Part shown: in pieces, positions 44,749-60,350 of the stretch
How positions within the stretch are numbered: position 1 is the first letter of the stretch
Layout of the letters: each line of letters opens with the position of its first letter
Program-made: the position numbers and the translations under genes
The notes under the pieces: generated by a model
Told to the model about the DNA's origin: nothing
Database searches by the model: none
The model's input: only the letters and a program-made list of their open reading frames with translations
NCBI RefSeq assembly: GCF_000381345.1
Contig: NZ_KB906399.1
Coordinates: 62,001 to 126,000, forward strand
Direction: 5' to 3'
Source of the DNA: Deinococcus apachensis DSM 19763
Lineage (GTDB): Bacteria > Deinococcota > Deinococci > Deinococcales > Deinococcaceae
Length of the DNA stretch: 64,000 nucleotides

Positions 44749-45880
44749 TCCCGCCCCAGCCTCTGGAGCAGGGCAGCCACCACCCGGTCGGCCGCGTCGG
44801 GCATCCCAAGGCGCCGGGCGGCACAACCCATTCGCGCCCGCTCGTCCGGGTCCAGGGCACGCAGCACGGCACCGCGCACGTCCCGCCGCTCCCGCGCCCA
44901 CATGGCCGCCCCGTGGCGCACCAGCAGGTCAGCGTTGTACTCCTCCTGCCCCGGAATGGGCTCGTGAACCACCAGCGGAATGCCCAGCGTGGTCGCCTCG
45001 GCCACCGTCAGCCCGCCCGCCTTGCCCACCACGAGGTCGGAGGCAGCGAGCAGTTCGGGAAAGTCGGTGGTAAAGCCCAGGTGATGGATCGTCGCGCCGC
45101 CCACCCGCTCGACCCCGTGCCCGTCCGCCCCGGCCAGCACGAGGACCTGCACGCGCTGGCCCAGGTTCGACAGCTCCGCCAGCACCGTCCCCAGTCCCCG
45201 GAACGTGCCCGTCCCCCCACCCGAGATCAGGATCAGCGGCACGTCGGGGTCCAGGCCATGCTGCAGGCGCAGTGCCCGGCGGTCCGCCCCCATTAACCTG
45301 CGAAAGGCGGGCGCGATGGGAATGCCGGTCACGACCACCCTGTCCGGCTCCAGGCCGCGCTCCAGCATCTGCTCCGCCGTCTCCGGCGAGGCGACCATCA
45401 CCAGATCGGCCTCGTGGCGGATCCAGTGGCGGTGGACCCGGTAGTCGGTGACGATCAGGGCGTTGAGAAACGGCTGCCCGGTGCGTCGGCGAACCGTGCC
45501 CGCCAGCGCGGTCGGCGCCCAGTAGCTGCTGACGACCACGTCTGGCTGGCTGCGCTCCAGGTCCACCCGCATCCCGGGCAGCCCCACCCACGAGAAGGCG
45601 CTGCTGATGAAGTTGACCGGGTGGTCAAGGTCCGTGAATTGGTAGAAGCCCTTGTACAGCCAGGGGGCGTACCGCAACTCGAAGGCATAGAGATCCACGG
45701 TCAGGCGCCGCTCAACCGGCCCCAGATACGTCACCGCGTCGCCTTGATGGTCCTCGAAGGCCACCCCCCGAGCCTGGAGTGCCTGCTGCACCGCGAGCTG
45801 CGCCTGGTGATGCCCCGACCCGATAGAGGCCGAGACGAACAGCGTCCGCAGGGGAGCCGCCTGCCCGCCTGTATCCTCCC

Positions 45881-45884
<4 letters not shown>
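44745..45884 (-). CDS. MGDG-synthase-type glycosyltransferase (GT28)
   Basis: A 379-residue GT-B glycosyltransferase. The N-terminus LRTLFVSASIGSGHHQAQLAVQQAL is the MGDG synthase (diacylglycerol glycosyltransferase) lipid-binding motif and the C-terminal half (GGGTGTFRGLG, LVVGKAGGLTVAEATTLG) is the GT28 nucleotide-sugar domain. It most likely adds a sugar to a membrane lipid; Deinococcus membranes are rich in glycolipids. GTG 45884 overlaps the previous stop as GTGA. The long extension to 46205 is out of context (shadow of the permease gene). Confidence 0.88.
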
Positions 45885-47023
<1,139 letters not shown>

Positions 47024-47120
47024 CGGAAGAATCCTCCACAGGGGGAGGTGGGTTGCAGGGGGTGAGGCGTAGAATCCTCGCCGTCTTTGCCCCACGATCC
47101 ACACCCCACACCCCAGGGCC

Positions 47121-47549
47121 TCATCCCTTCGCCACCGCGAACAGGATGGTCGCCTCCGCCGCCACTTGCCCCTCCACCTCGGCGCGGCAGGTCGTCTTGC
47201 CCAGACCCCGGCGCAGGAACTCCAGTTTCGCGTACAGGTGGAGCTGGTCGCCCGGGATCACCTTGCGCTTGATGCGGACTCCCTCTACGCCCGCGAGGTA
47301 GCCCACTGTGCCCGGCTCGATCTGCTCGTGCAGGCAGAACATGCTCGTCTGCGCCAGCGCCTCGATGATCAGCACGCCCGGCATCACGGGCTCCTGCGGG
47401 AAGTGCCCGGGGAAGAAGGGCTCGTTCACCGTCACGTTCTTCAGCGCGTGGACCTCGCCGCCCCCCGCGCTGAGCACGCGGTCGACGAGCACGAAGGGAA
47501 AACGGTGCGGCAGAATTTTCAGCACGTCCTGGATGAGCATGGGTTCCAT
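47121..47549 (-). CDS. fabZ: 3-hydroxyacyl-ACP dehydratase FabZ
   Basis: Dehydrates 3-hydroxyacyl-ACP in fatty acid elongation. 142 residues, the normal length. Hot-dog motif NEPFFPGHFPQEPVMPGVLIIEALAQ contains the catalytic His and the helix with Glu; LPHRFPFVLVDRV is the typical opening. ATG 47549 has AAGGAG 11 nt upstream. It is the first gene before the permease-glycosyltransferase-deacetylase series (97-nt gap), which suggests envelope-lipid synthesis. Confidence 0.93.
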   Translation of the reverse strand: MEPMLIQDVLKILPHRFPFVLVDRVLSAGGGEVHALKNVTVNEPFFPGHFPQEPVMPGVLIIEALAQTSMFCLHEQIEPGTVGYLAGVEGVRIKRKVIPGDQLHLYAKLEFLRRGLGKTTCRAEVEGQVAAEATILFAVAKG

Positions 47550-47610
47550 AGGGGCAGACACTCCTTGCGGTGGGAGGAGGGACCGGGTGGCCTGGACACG
47601 TCTCCTCGCG

Positions 47611-47641
<31 letters not shown>

Positions 47642-47658
47642 CTGGCGCCCGGAACTGT

Positions 47659-47913
<255 letters not shown>

Positions 47914-47983
47914 GTCGCCCGCCCCGCGCCCGTCATCGCCGGGCATTCTAGCGGCCTTCCGGCCGGGCGCTACACTCCGGCAC

Positions 47984-48238
47984 GTGCCCGAGTTGCCCGC
48001 CCGCGTCCGCGTCACCCGTCCACCCCTGCCCCTCGCCCCGGCCCTGGAGCGCGCGGCGGCCCGGCTGTGCCCGCAGGCCCCGTTGGACAGCCTCAGGGCA
48101 GCGGCCCTCGCCATTGCGGGCGGCGCAGTGATCGGGGCGGCCCTGCACTGGGAGGGTGGGGAGGCCCTCGGCGTGGACGCTGGCTGGCGGGGGCGTGGCA
48201 TCGAGGAGGCGCTGGGGGACGCCCTTGCAGGAGTCTAA
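47984..48238 (+). CDS. Truncated GNAT-like protein
   Basis: An 84-residue protein whose second half, IGAALHWEGGEALGVDAGWRGRGIEEALGDAL, resembles GNAT acetyltransferase motif A with the RGRGIxxAL acetyl-CoA loop. A full GNAT domain needs about 140 residues, so this is a minimal or eroded member. TACACT (47971-47976) ends exactly 7 nt before GTG 47984, a textbook leaderless promoter, which suggests it is expressed rather than debris. Confidence 0.5.
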   Translation: MPELPARVRVTRPPLPLAPALERAAARLCPQAPLDSLRAAALAIAGGAVIGAALHWEGGEALGVDAGWRGRGIEEALGDALAGV

Positions 48239-48276
48239 GACCCGATTGGCCTAACGCCCGTTTGGTAGCCTGGGGC

Positions 48277-49458
<1,182 letters not shown>

Positions 49459-49505
49459 GGGTTGTTCTTGCGGAGTTTCCGCTCAAGTCGCTGACCTTGC
49501 CCCCA

Positions 49506-49538
49506 CCCCCCTGCCCCCGCCGGGGGCAGGGGGGCTTT
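49506..49538 (+). terminator. Terminator after the acyl-CoA dehydrogenase gene
   Basis: A 14-bp complementary pair, arms 49506-49519 and 49521-49534 (at least 12 bp stem once the loop is opened), followed by CTTTCT. It is 47 nt after the stop. Confidence 0.8.
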
Positions 49539-49547
49539 CTGCTGCGC

Positions 49548-49820
49548 TCGGCAAGAGGCTTGGCCCATCTCTCCCGTGGCCGTTTCTCTCAGTGCGGAAG
49601 GTTTAATCTTGCTGTGCACTAAGCTGCTCGCCCACCGCCTCGCTGCGCGAGCAAGGCGGGGTGAAGGCCGTGCGAGAGTGAGCTCATGGCAGGAATGGGC
49701 CGTCCACCTAGGGCGGTTTTGAAGGGCTAAAACTTGGGCGCACTTACTCCTCCCCCTCGCGGGAGAGGCTGGGACTCGCAGAGCTGCTGGCAGAGGGTGT
49801 GGCAAGCTCAAGCCTGCCCT
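49548..49820. repeat. Dispersed intergenic repeat, composite copy (segments A and B)
   Basis: The 451-nt gap 49459-49909 has no gene. Segment A (49548-49700) is closely matched by 58528-58690: shared runs include GCTGCGCTCGGCAAG, CTCGCTGCGCGAGCAAGGCG and GTGAAGGC. Segment B (49748-49818) matches the reverse complement of 34785-34857. The order A-B with the copy at 58528-58760 also continuing into a degenerate B suggests a unit of about 270 bp. Minus-strand translations of A look alike but are not a gene. It resembles the small noncoding repeats reported in D. radiodurans; no inverted termini are obvious. Confidence 0.7.
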
Positions 49821-49909
49821 GTAACGGCTGACACGGATTCAAAAGAAGTGGGGAGCAGCCTCTCCTCGGGCCTGCTCCCCCTTCGATACGCTCCTCTCCA
49901 AACCCGCTT

Positions 49910-50698
49910 TCACCCCCTCGGCAGCCAGCGCCTGAGCAGGGGCGGCACGACCTCCACCGCCACCACCACCAGCAGTGCGTAACGCAGTGCCCGGATCAGC
50001 CCGATATCCTTGAACGCCTGTGGCAACGCGCTCAACCCGAAGTACACGGCGAACACGACCACCAGGCCGACCAGGGCGACGATCAGGCGGCCCGTCCAGT
50101 CGCGTGGCGGCGCGAAGTGCGGGCGCACCAACCAGAAGCCCGCAAGCAGCCCCAGCGAGGTGCCGTACTCTCGCGGCGTGCCTGCGGGGAGGAACGCCGC
50201 GAGGACGAGGAGGATGAGGGGGATGATCCAGCGCATTGCCCCCTCCTGGGGGAAGCGCCCGCTCGCGGCCAGCCCGGCAAAGGCCGCGCCCAGCAGCAGA
50301 CCGATGAGCACGTCGAGGGGATAGTGAACGCCCAGAGCCACCCGTGACACGCCGATCAGCGCGATCAGGACGAGCGCGACGACCCACATCCCCGTCCGCC
50401 CGACCTGCGCGGCGATCCCGCCCCACAAGGTGGCCGCCATCTGGGTATGTCCGCTGGGCAGGCCGGGACCGAGGGCGGTGGCCCGCGCCGCGTCGCTGAC
50501 CTGCCCCGGGTTGCCCGTGAAGGGGCGGGGCTCATTGAAGCCGAACTTCAGGGCGGTGTTCACGAGGTACGAGAGGGCGAACGCCACCCCCAGGTTCCGC
50601 CCGCCGCGGGGGTTCACCAGCCAGGTGTACAGCGCCAGGACGACAATAAACACCTCGTCACGCCCGAGGTTCGTGACGGCCAGCCAGAAGGATTCCAT
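49910..50698 (-). CDS. PAP2-family phosphatase
   Basis: Membrane phosphatase of 262 residues, about eight helices. Conserved active site: KFGFNEPRP (motif 1), PSGHTQMAA (motif 2, with Ser and His) and [16 protein letters not shown] (motif 3, His and Asp). Probable substrates are undecaprenyl pyrophosphate or phosphatidic acid; not decided. It extends past the usual 200 residues with a C-terminal set of four more helices ([11 protein letters not shown] onward). Confidence 0.88.
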   Translation of the reverse strand: MESFWLAVTNLGRDEVFIVVLALYTWLVNPRGGRNLGVAFALSYLVNTALKFGFNEPRPFTGNPGQVSDAARATALGPGLPSGHTQMAATLWGGIAAQVGRTGMWVVALVLIALIGVSRVALGVHYPLDVLIGLLLGAAFAGLAASGRFPQEGAMRWIIPLILLVLAAFLPAGTPREYGTSLGLLAGFWLVRPHFAPPRDWTGRLIVALVGLVVVFAVYFGLSALPQAFKDIGLIRALRYALLVVVAVEVVPPLLRRWLPRG

Positions 50699-50763
50699 GT
50701 GTGCCTATTGTGAGGCTTCTTTCCTTTTTAAGCGAGCAGATATGCGGCGGTACACTGGGATCT

Positions 50764-52365
<1,602 letters not shown>

Positions 52366-52382
52366 GGGCAAAGAAGAAAAGG

Positions 52383-52402
52383 GGCCGCCTCGTTGGGCGG
52401 CC
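52383..52402. terminator. Bidirectional terminator between convergent genes
   Basis: Stem GGCCGCC (52383-52389) / GGCGGCC (52396-52402), with A-rich flank on the left (AAGAAGAAAAGG) and T-rich on the right (GTGTTCTT): it can end both the ABC gene (+) and the lipoprotein gene (-). Confidence 0.7.
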
Positions 52403-52418
52403 TCGTGTTCTTACAGAC

Positions 52419-52985
52419 CTACAGGCAGTCGACGACGGGGATGGCCGTCACGCTCTCGACGATGTTACTGGCGCGGCCATTTTCGTCGAGCCCTTGCAGG
52501 CGAACGTAGGTGTAGCCCTTGACGTTGACGTCCGTGACCGGGTTGACCACGATGGCCTGGGCACCAATGCTCTTGCCGACGCTCTGGGGCGCCGTGTTCG
52601 GTCCGAAAGTATAGGTCGCCGTGCCCGATCCGCTGTAGTCCACACTGCCGAAGGGGTAGAAGGTCACGTTCTCGTAATCGCCCGTCCTGAGTCCCTTGAA
52701 CTGGGCGTAGAGCCTGCTGAGTCCACCTGTCCAGTCGACGTCCACGGCCATCTGCGTGTTGCCGTTGTCGCAGATCACGTTCGTGCCCGCTGTGATGGTC
52801 TGACCGTTCTGGTCACGAACATCCTGTGTGAGGCGGTAGCTCGTGTTGTATCCAGTGACAGCTTCCAGCGTCAGGGTGGGGGAAGGCTGTGTTCCGGGGA
52901 TGGGGTCGGGAATGAACACCGTGATGTCGCCACAACTTGCCAGCACCGCGCTTAACCCCAATGCTCCCAACAACATTCTTTTCAT
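52419..52985 (-). CDS. Lipoprotein, first of a tandem paralogous triplet
   Basis: A 188-residue exported lipoprotein (MKRMLLGALGLSAVLASC). The mature part is Thr/Val/Tyr rich and probably all-beta, with ICDNGNTQM near residue 72 and a Cys three residues from the end (PVVDCL). Its two neighbours have the same design: lipobox, an xCD(N/K) Cys in the middle and a Cys near the C-terminus (YTSC, YDSC). No catalytic motif. GTG AGA GGT precedes the ATG in the same way as in the 53681 gene. Function unknown. Confidence 0.72.
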   Translation of the reverse strand: MKRMLLGALGLSAVLASCGDITVFIPDPIPGTQPSPTLTLEAVTGYNTSYRLTQDVRDQNGQTITAGTNVICDNGNTQMAVDVDWTGGLSRLYAQFKGLRTGDYENVTFYPFGSVDYSGSGTATYTFGPNTAPQSVGKSIGAQAIVVNPVTDVNVKGYTYVRLQGLDENGRASNIVESVTAIPVVDCL

Positions 52986-53057
52986 ACCTCTCACTGTGGG
53001 GGACGAATCTGACCCGGAGATGATAGGAGCTTGAGAGCACGTGAGGCGAGTACAAAT

Positions 53058-53083
53058 GAGGCCGCCCGGAAGGGGGCGGCCTC
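53058..53083 (-). terminator. Terminator between lipoprotein genes 2 and 1
   Basis: Stem GAGGCCGCCC (53058-53067) / GGGCGGCCTC (53074-53083), about 20 nt after the stop of the 53103 gene on the minus strand; weak T run (ATTTGT). Confidence 0.65.
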
Positions 53084-53102
53084 TTGCTTTGGATGGCTGG
53101 TC

Positions 53103-53681
53103 TTACACGTCCTCGTTGGTATTCCGAGCGAAGGTGCAGGAGGTGTAGACGGCCACGTTGCCGCCAGGAACCAAGCGGCTGTTGAACTCATAGGTCGCGG
53201 TGCCGGTATCGACATTCAGGGCCGCGTGGAAGCCAGCAGTATTGCTCGGCCTGCCGCTCGCCGTGACAACCTTGACCTTGGCCCGCGCCGGGTTGACGAC
53301 GATGGACTGGGGAAGGAGGCCACCCGTGATGGGATTGGCGTTGAAGGTCGCCCGGTAGCTGCCGTTCCCCACCGCCTCAAGCTGCTCACCCGTAAACCTG
53401 GCCGTGTAGTTTTCATCGTACTCACTGGTGGTGTTCCCGCGCAGGGCCAGATCAACTGTCTGCACATTGCCCGCTACGTCGAAGTACACGGAAACCTGGG
53501 TGGTCGCCGTAGCGCCGTTGTAGTTATCACAGGCGATGAACGGCCCGCTCTCGTTCCCCAGTCTATACTCCGTCCGCACTGCCGTCACCCTTCCCGACCC
53601 GCTGAGGTCAGGCGCCACACCCGATCCGCAACTCGCCAGCAACGCACTCAGGCCGACCGCTCCCAACAGCATCTTTTTCAT
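53103..53681 (-). CDS. Lipoprotein, second of a tandem paralogous triplet
   Basis: A 192-residue lipoprotein (MKKMLLGAVGLSALLASC). Thr/Val/Asn rich, beta-type; FIACDNYNGATATTQVSVYFD near residue 47 aligns with VICDNGNTQMAVDVDW of the first paralogue, and VAVYTSC ends the domain as VNVYDSC does in the third. The signal peptide is nearly identical to that of the first, and the upstream sequence (CCACAGTGAGAG before the ATG) is also shared, so duplication included the leader. Confidence 0.72.
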   Translation of the reverse strand: MKKMLLGAVGLSALLASCGSGVAPDLSGSGRVTAVRTEYRLGNESGPFIACDNYNGATATTQVSVYFDVAGNVQTVDLALRGNTTSEYDENYTARFTGEQLEAVGNGSYRATFNANPITGGLLPQSIVVNPARAKVKVVTASGRPSNTAGFHAALNVDTGTATYEFNSRLVPGGNVAVYTSCTFARNTNEDV

Positions 53682-53785
53682 GGCTCTCACTGTGGCGGTT
53701 GAACCTGACCCCAGGGTGATGTGGCCTTCAAGAAACGTGAGCCGAACACAAATATGACCGAGAGTCAGCGGGGCGGGCTTTTTCC

Positions 53786-54328
53786 TCAGTCCCTCGGCTC
53801 CGTGTTGTTCAGGTAGGCGCAGGAGTCGTAGACGTTCACGCTGTCCGTCGTGGCCGTCTCGGGGCCATTCGGCGTGTCTATCGTCAACTGCGCCTTGAAG
53901 CTCCCGCGTGGGCGGCTCGTCAGGCTAACGTACTGGTACTGCGGCTGGATATTCAGCGCGCCCAGGCTGGCTGGAACCAGCCGCTCGTAGAACACCACAT
54001 CGGCGATGTAGTTGCCCCGGCTCGACTTCCTGAGTTCGCTGTCCATTGCAAAGGTCTTGTCCCCCGTCTTCTCGCCGATCACCTCGACGTCGGCCGAGGC
54101 CAGGTCGGGAATGCCCGGCGCCGAGAACTCCACAACGACGATGTTCTGCCTGAAGGGAATGCTGGCGTAGGACTTGTCGCAGGCGACATACCTGTCCGTG
54201 GCGATGTCGATGTAGTTCGTCCGCAACTCGGGCTTCATCCCCAGGTAGGCGTTGCCGGGCGGGGTGGTCTCCCCACAACCCGCCAGCACCGCGCACAGAC
54301 CCGCCACTCCCAAAGCAAGTTTTCTCAT
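53786..54328 (-). CDS. Lipoprotein, third of a tandem paralogous triplet
   Basis: A 180-residue lipoprotein ([18 protein letters not shown]). Divergent from the other two but with the same plan: [23 protein letters not shown] near residue 46, predicted beta strands, [15 protein letters not shown], and YDSCAYLNN close to the C-terminus. The two non-lipobox cysteines are conserved in all three and could form a disulfide. Lies 82 nt from the miaB stop on the same strand. Confidence 0.7.
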   Translation of the reverse strand: MRKLALGVAGLCAVLAGCGETTPPGNAYLGMKPELRTNYIDIATDRYVACDKSYASIPFRQNIVVVEFSAPGIPDLASADVEVIGEKTGDKTFAMDSELRKSSRGNYIADVVFYERLVPASLGALNIQPQYQYVSLTSRPRGSFKAQLTIDTPNGPETATTDSVNVYDSCAYLNNTEPRD

Positions 54329-54410
54329 CAGGCCCACTCTCCGCGCCCCAGCTTATCCGCAGGTGACGGCCCTCTTGAGCGAGTATGAGGACAGGAGGGG
54401 AAGCGGGCAC

Positions 54411-55790
<1,380 letters not shown>

Positions 55791-55876
55791 TCTCTGGTTC
55801 TCTCCTCGGCCTGACGGGGGGATTCCGGGGCCTTGCGCGCGGCATGGATAGCCGCGACCGGGAGAGATTCTAGCGT

Positions 55877-56385
<509 letters not shown>

Positions 56386-56414
56386 GTGTGTCTGATGTTG
56401 CCTTTGCGGCGGGC

Positions 56415-57239
56415 TCAGGGCGTGCCTAGCTCTTTCAACGGGTACGTGGCGCTGTTCACCGCGCGTAGGCGGCCCTCGGGCTGGGCGTAGGTCGCGTTGA
56501 TGAGGTCAGTGCGGTGCCCCGCGAACCAGTCACGCAGCGGCACGGACTTCGTGAACACCTGCGCCGCCAGCACCCCCTCGGCCTGCGTGCCCTGCCCGGC
56601 CAGGATCATGTTCGCGTAGTACCCGCCCAGCCTCGCCCGCAGGTCCTCGGGAAAGGCATTCGGGTTCCCCAGTCCGGCGATCAGGTCGCGCAGGTTACGT
56701 GCCGCCTCCTGTGCGGGCACGTAGGCGTAGGCGCGGGTCCGGTCCGCCAGCCGCACCCCATCCCACCCCAGCACCGTCATCAGGGCCGGACTCGTGGCGA
56801 AACTCCAGTCGTAGTAGGCGAGGGTGTCGCTCCCCAGCACGAGTTCCCTCGTGCCGTCGCCGTTCAGGTCGGCAAAGCGCAGACCGTAGTTCCCCCCCTC
56901 GATGATGCCGAGGTTCCCCACCCGGCCCGCGTCCTGTGTGAAGACGTAGGTCGTGAAGCAGCAGTGCGCGCCGCCCGAGTACTCCGTCAGCACGAGTTCC
57001 GGCAGTCCGCCCGGCCGCACGGGCTGCAGTTCCGGCGTGATGTTCCACCCCTGCACGGTGAGCACCGTCCGGCTGCCGTTTTTCACCACGGCCCGCGCCT
57101 CCGCGTCGAACCTGTCCGCTGGGCGCGGCGTCACCGTCACCGTCAGACTGCCCCACTTCAGCGTCTGCGGCGCGTCCTGGGCCTGAGCGGGGGAGAGCAG
57201 CGTCAGCAGCAGCGGCAGCAGGGCAAGGCGTCCGGGCAT
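56415..57239 (-). CDS. Hypothetical exported protein with FG-GAP-like motif
   Basis: A 274-residue exported protein: signal MPGRLALLPLLLTLLSPAQAQ. The segment FADLNGDGTRELVLGSD is an FG-GAP/VCBS-type calcium-loop motif and GGAHCCFTTYVFTQDAG contains a CC pair. A C-terminal helical part (LRDLIAGLG..LPEDLRARLGGYYANM) follows. Function unknown. TAAGCT (minus strand) ends 6 nt before the ATG, and its start lies 9 nt from the amidase stop. Confidence 0.65.
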   Translation of the reverse strand: MPGRLALLPLLLTLLSPAQAQDAPQTLKWGSLTVTVTPRPADRFDAEARAVVKNGSRTVLTVQGWNITPELQPVRPGGLPELVLTEYSGGAHCCFTTYVFTQDAGRVGNLGIIEGGNYGLRFADLNGDGTRELVLGSDTLAYYDWSFATSPALMTVLGWDGVRLADRTRAYAYVPAQEAARNLRDLIAGLGNPNAFPEDLRARLGGYYANMILAGQGTQAEGVLAAQVFTKSVPLRDWFAGHRTDLINATYAQPEGRLRAVNSATYPLKELGTP

Positions 57240-57248
57240 GCGCCCAGC

Positions 57249-58415
57249 TTAGTCCTCCAGTGCCCCGGCCAGCCCCAGCAGCCGGTCATCCTCCCCATGC
57301 CGTCCCACGAGTTGCACGCCAACGAACGGAGTGGCAGAGGGGACGGCGACCGTCGGCGCCTCCAGCAGGCTGAAGGGCGCGGTGAGGCGCAGCACGGCGC
57401 GGCGCAGCGGCGTCACACCCTCCCGCAAGGTCACCTCGTCCTGCCCGATGAGGGGCGGCGGGGTGGGCACGGCGGGGGCGAGGAGTACGTCGAACTGCGT
57501 GAGGAAGTTGTCCAACTGTGCCCGGTACGCCGCGCGGCGCTTGAAGGCCATCTCGACCTCCGCCTCACCGAGCGCCTGCCCCTGCCGGAGCGAGGCGAGG
57601 GTGAAGGGCAGGAAGCCAGGGTCGTCCTCACGCAGCGCCTCCGCATGGACGCGCGCCGCCTCGCTCAGCACGATGGGGGAGTAGGCGTCGAGCACCTCGG
57701 GGAAGTTGACGGGTTGCAGGCTCGCGCCCAGGTTTTCCAGCCGCGCCGCGAAGGTCCCCACCGCCTCCCAAACAGAGTCATCCACCCAGCTCCCGGGAAG
57801 CCACACCCCCACCCTCACGCCCGCCCAGTTCTGCGGAGTGACGGTTTGCCCAGTCAACCCCTCCTGCACCCGCACAATCGTCCGCACGTCCTGGGCCAGC
57901 GGTCCCGTATGGTCACACGTCCACGAGAGCGGCAGCACCCCCTCGGTGCCCCACGCCGGGTGCCCCTTCGTCGGCTTGTACCCCACCACGCCGCACCACG
58001 CGGCCGGAACGCGGATGGAGCCACCCGTGTCGGTGCCCAGCGCGAAGTCCACCTGCCCGAGCGCCACGCTCACCGCTGCCCCGCTGCTGCTGCCGCCAGG
58101 AACGCGATCCGGATGGACGGGATGGGTCGTTCCCCCGAAGCCGTTCATCCCCGTGATGCCCAGCGCGATCTCGTGCAGGTGGGTCTTGCCCACGGCGCTC
58201 GCTCCCAGTTCCAGCAGTCGCCGCACCAGGGGGCTTTCGCCGGGGGCAGGGACGGGGGCGAGGGTACTCGCGCGCAGCGGCCATCCGGGGACACCGTACA
58301 GGTCCTTCACGCTGAAGGTCAGGCCCGCGAGGGGACCTCCGGGTGCGCCGGGCAGGGGGGAGATGGGGCGGTAGGCCCAGGCCCGCTGGGGGTCGGGGAA
58401 GTCCTTGGAGGTCAC
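57249..58415 (-). CDS. Amidase (amidase signature family)
   Basis: Hydrolyses a C-N bond via the Ser-cisSer-Lys triad. The 388-residue enzyme has Lys in [25 protein letters not shown] (cis-Ser) and [19 protein letters not shown] (nucleophile Ser), then the conserved GYKPTKGHP. Substrate unknown; the plan resembles GatA but the protein is too short and lacks GatBC genes, so it is a stand-alone amidase. GTG 58415, with TACCCT ending 7 nt upstream (minus strand), is a leaderless start. Confidence 0.9.
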   Translation of the reverse strand: MTSKDFPDPQRAWAYRPISPLPGAPGGPLAGLTFSVKDLYGVPGWPLRASTLAPVPAPGESPLVRRLLELGASAVGKTHLHEIALGITGMNGFGGTTHPVHPDRVPGGSSSGAAVSVALGQVDFALGTDTGGSIRVPAAWCGVVGYKPTKGHPAWGTEGVLPLSWTCDHTGPLAQDVRTIVRVQEGLTGQTVTPQNWAGVRVGVWLPGSWVDDSVWEAVGTFAARLENLGASLQPVNFPEVLDAYSPIVLSEAARVHAEALREDDPGFLPFTLASLRQGQALGEAEVEMAFKRRAAYRAQLDNFLTQFDVLLAPAVPTPPPLIGQDEVTLREGVTPLRRAVLRLTAPFSLLEAPTVAVPSATPFVGVQLVGRHGEDDRLLGLAGALED

Positions 58416-58527
58416 GGGGCTCAGGGTAACTCTGGTTGGGCTGCGAACTGCCTACGTCTTCCCGTGTACCCACCCCAGCCCCTACCCAAACTTGCAAAGC
58501 TGCGAAGCAGAGGGCATGGGGGAGCGG

Positions 58528-58760
58528 CGCTGCGCTCGGCAAGGGCCCGCCCATTTCGCCCCTGGTCGCTTTTCTCAGCCCGTAATGTTTGATCTTGCTG
58601 GTCTCCCAGTCGCTGGCCCCGCGTCTCGCTGCGCGAGCAAGGCGGGTGAAGGCGGTGCGAGAGCCAGCCGAAGGGTGGCAATGGGAGGTTGGAAGGGGGA
58701 GCAGGCGACGCCTGCCCTCCAGAGGCTGACCTTCCCACAACACTGCAGAAGAGGGAAGGC
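58528..58760. repeat. Dispersed intergenic repeat, copy with degenerate segment B
   Basis: The 366-nt gap 58416-58781 holds no gene. 58528-58690 matches segment A of 49548-49700 (start GCTGCGCTCGGCAAG; CTCGCTGCGCGAGCAAGGCG; TGAAGGC.GTGCGAGAG). The following 70 nt (GAGCAGGCGACGCCTGCCC region) correspond weakly to segment B. Orientation is the same as in the 49 kb copy. It lies between the amidase and LEA-like genes. Confidence 0.68.
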
Positions 58761-58781
58761 CGCCCTCCTTCCAGCCCACCC

Positions 58782-59273
58782 TCAGAAGGGCAGAATCGCC
58801 GGTTGTTGCCACACGCCCTGCGCCAGGGTGAACGGCCCGAAGGTGGGGTGGCCCAGCACGCCCAGGTCGGCGGTAAAGGCGCCGTCCACGCGGTAGCTGA
58901 CCTCCTGCCCCCGCGCCACCCTGAGAAAGGCCCCGGCGGTCTGAAGGGTCACGGGGAGGCTCAGGTCGGCCCGCTGTTCGGCCTCGCCCCGGGCAGGCAG
59001 GCTCACATTGGGGAGGTTCACGGTGCCGACCTCCTGACCGTCGATCACGAACCGTCCGGCGATATTCGCCAGGCGCACGGGCACCGGGTTAGGATTTTGC
59101 ACCCTCAGCCGCAGGGTCAGATTCGCCAGGGCCGGATCCCTGCCGCTGGGCAGGCTCAGGCGGGTCAGGCGCACGCTCTGCACCTCGAAGGTGGGAACCT
59201 GCACGAGCGGCTGGGCAGGAGCGCAGGCGCCCAGGCCGAGCGCGAGCAGGGGAGCCAGGAGCAGCTTCTTCAC
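58782..59273 (-). CDS. LEA type 2 (WHy domain)-like lipoprotein
   Basis: A 163-residue lipoprotein ([17 protein letters not shown]) with the beta-sandwich of LEA_2/WHy proteins: [25 protein letters not shown] is the characteristic strand pattern. Such domains are linked to desiccation tolerance in Deinococcus, but function here is inferred. TAACGT (minus strand, 59286-59281) ends 7 nt before GTG 59273. It is divergent from the 59335 gene with 61 nt between starts, so the two leaderless promoters are back to back. Confidence 0.75.
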   Translation of the reverse strand: MKKLLLAPLLALGLGACAPAQPLVQVPTFEVQSVRLTRLSLPSGRDPALANLTLRLRVQNPNPVPVRLANIAGRFVIDGQEVGTVNLPNVSLPARGEAEQRADLSLPVTLQTAGAFLRVARGQEVSYRVDGAFTADLGVLGHPTFGPFTLAQGVWQQPAILPF

Positions 59274-59334
59274 GGGAGGTACGTTAACGGTTCCGGCTGC
59301 CGAGAACCTGACGGGCACTGCTACGCTGCCGAAT

Positions 59335-60294
59335 ATGCAGAGCCCGGCCACCAGACACATGACGGCCCTGACCCTCGCCGCGGCACTCGCGGCCCCGGCG
59401 GGCGCGATCAGCCTCGACTTCGGCACGGCCTACCGCGTGGGTGGCAGCCCCTGGCTGTCGGCGGGCGTCAGTAACGTTCCCCTGGGGCGCGGCACCTTCT
59501 CGGTCAGCGCGTCGAACCGGGCGGTGGAGGCCAGCGCCACCCAGGGCTTCAGCCTGCCCCCTGCTGGGGCCGTCAGTGCCAGCGCCAGCGCGGCCGTCAC
59601 CTGGAAGGGTGGCCTGCGCCTGACCTCGGGCGGAACGGCGACGCTCGGCCCGGTTGCCCTCAACCTCAGCGGGGTCTTCTTCACAGCGGGTGCGGCGGAG
59701 GTCGACCCCCTCGCCGCCTGGATGCTGGAGCCCACCGACCTGCGCGCCCGTGGCTGGAACGCCGACCTCACCGCCCGCTACCGGGTCAGCCGCACCCTCA
59801 TCGCGGTGCTGGGCGGCGAGTTCGGCCCCCAGAACAACGTCTCGGGCGGGGTGGAGTGGCGGCGCGACCTCACCCGCGTCCTGCCCCCCGCCGAGGGGGA
59901 CGACCCCGAGGCGGAACCCGCCACCGAGCGCGCCGGCACCCTCGCGCTGCGCCTCGGCGCCCGCGCGGGCCGGGGGGTACTGGGCGTGACCGGCGGCGTG
60001 ACCTACAGCACGGAAATGGGCTTGTCCCTGGCCCTCGACGCCCTGGCCGGACCCGGCACCCTGGGCGCGGTGGGCAGCCTGAGCGCTGCCGACCTGCTGG
60101 GCGAGGGCAGCACCACGCGGCTCTACCTCGCCTACGAGCCCTGGCGCCTCGCCAGCGCCCCCCTGCGGGCCGGGGCGGAGGCCACCCTCCCCGCCGGACC
60201 CGGCACCCTCCGCCTGGACGTGCGCGGGGGAACGGGCGGCCTGGGTGCGCGGGTGGGCTACAGCCTTCCCCTGGGCGACGACGCGGGGCAGTGA
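59335..60294 (+). CDS. Putative outer-membrane beta-barrel protein
   Basis: A 319-residue exported protein: signal [17 protein letters not shown]. The rest is made of alternating hydrophobic strands with Gly/Ser/Thr turns ([47 protein letters not shown]), as in small beta-barrels; residues 171-190 are an acidic loop. No family recognised. TACGCT (59322-59327) ends 7 nt before the ATG. The next gene, 56 nt downstream, encodes a LolA-like protein. Confidence 0.62.
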   Translation: MQSPATRHMTALTLAAALAAPAGAISLDFGTAYRVGGSPWLSAGVSNVPLGRGTFSVSASNRAVEASATQGFSLPPAGAVSASASAAVTWKGGLRLTSGGTATLGPVALNLSGVFFTAGAAEVDPLAAWMLEPTDLRARGWNADLTARYRVSRTLIAVLGGEFGPQNNVSGGVEWRRDLTRVLPPAEGDDPEAEPATERAGTLALRLGARAGRGVLGVTGGVTYSTEMGLSLALDALAGPGTLGAVGSLSAADLLGEGSTTRLYLAYEPWRLASAPLRAGAEATLPAGPGTLRLDVRGGTGGLGARVGYSLPLGDDAGQ

Positions 60295-60350
60295 ATCCCC
60301 CGTCAGCGTGCGCCCTTCCTTCTCATGAGAGGGGGTGGAAGACTCCGGGG

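Noticed and set aside
58421..58738. Minus-strand frames across the 58 kb repeat, whose products resemble those at 49410-49811
   Set aside because: The similarity comes from the noncoding repeat; the frames are interrupted differently and have no start signal.
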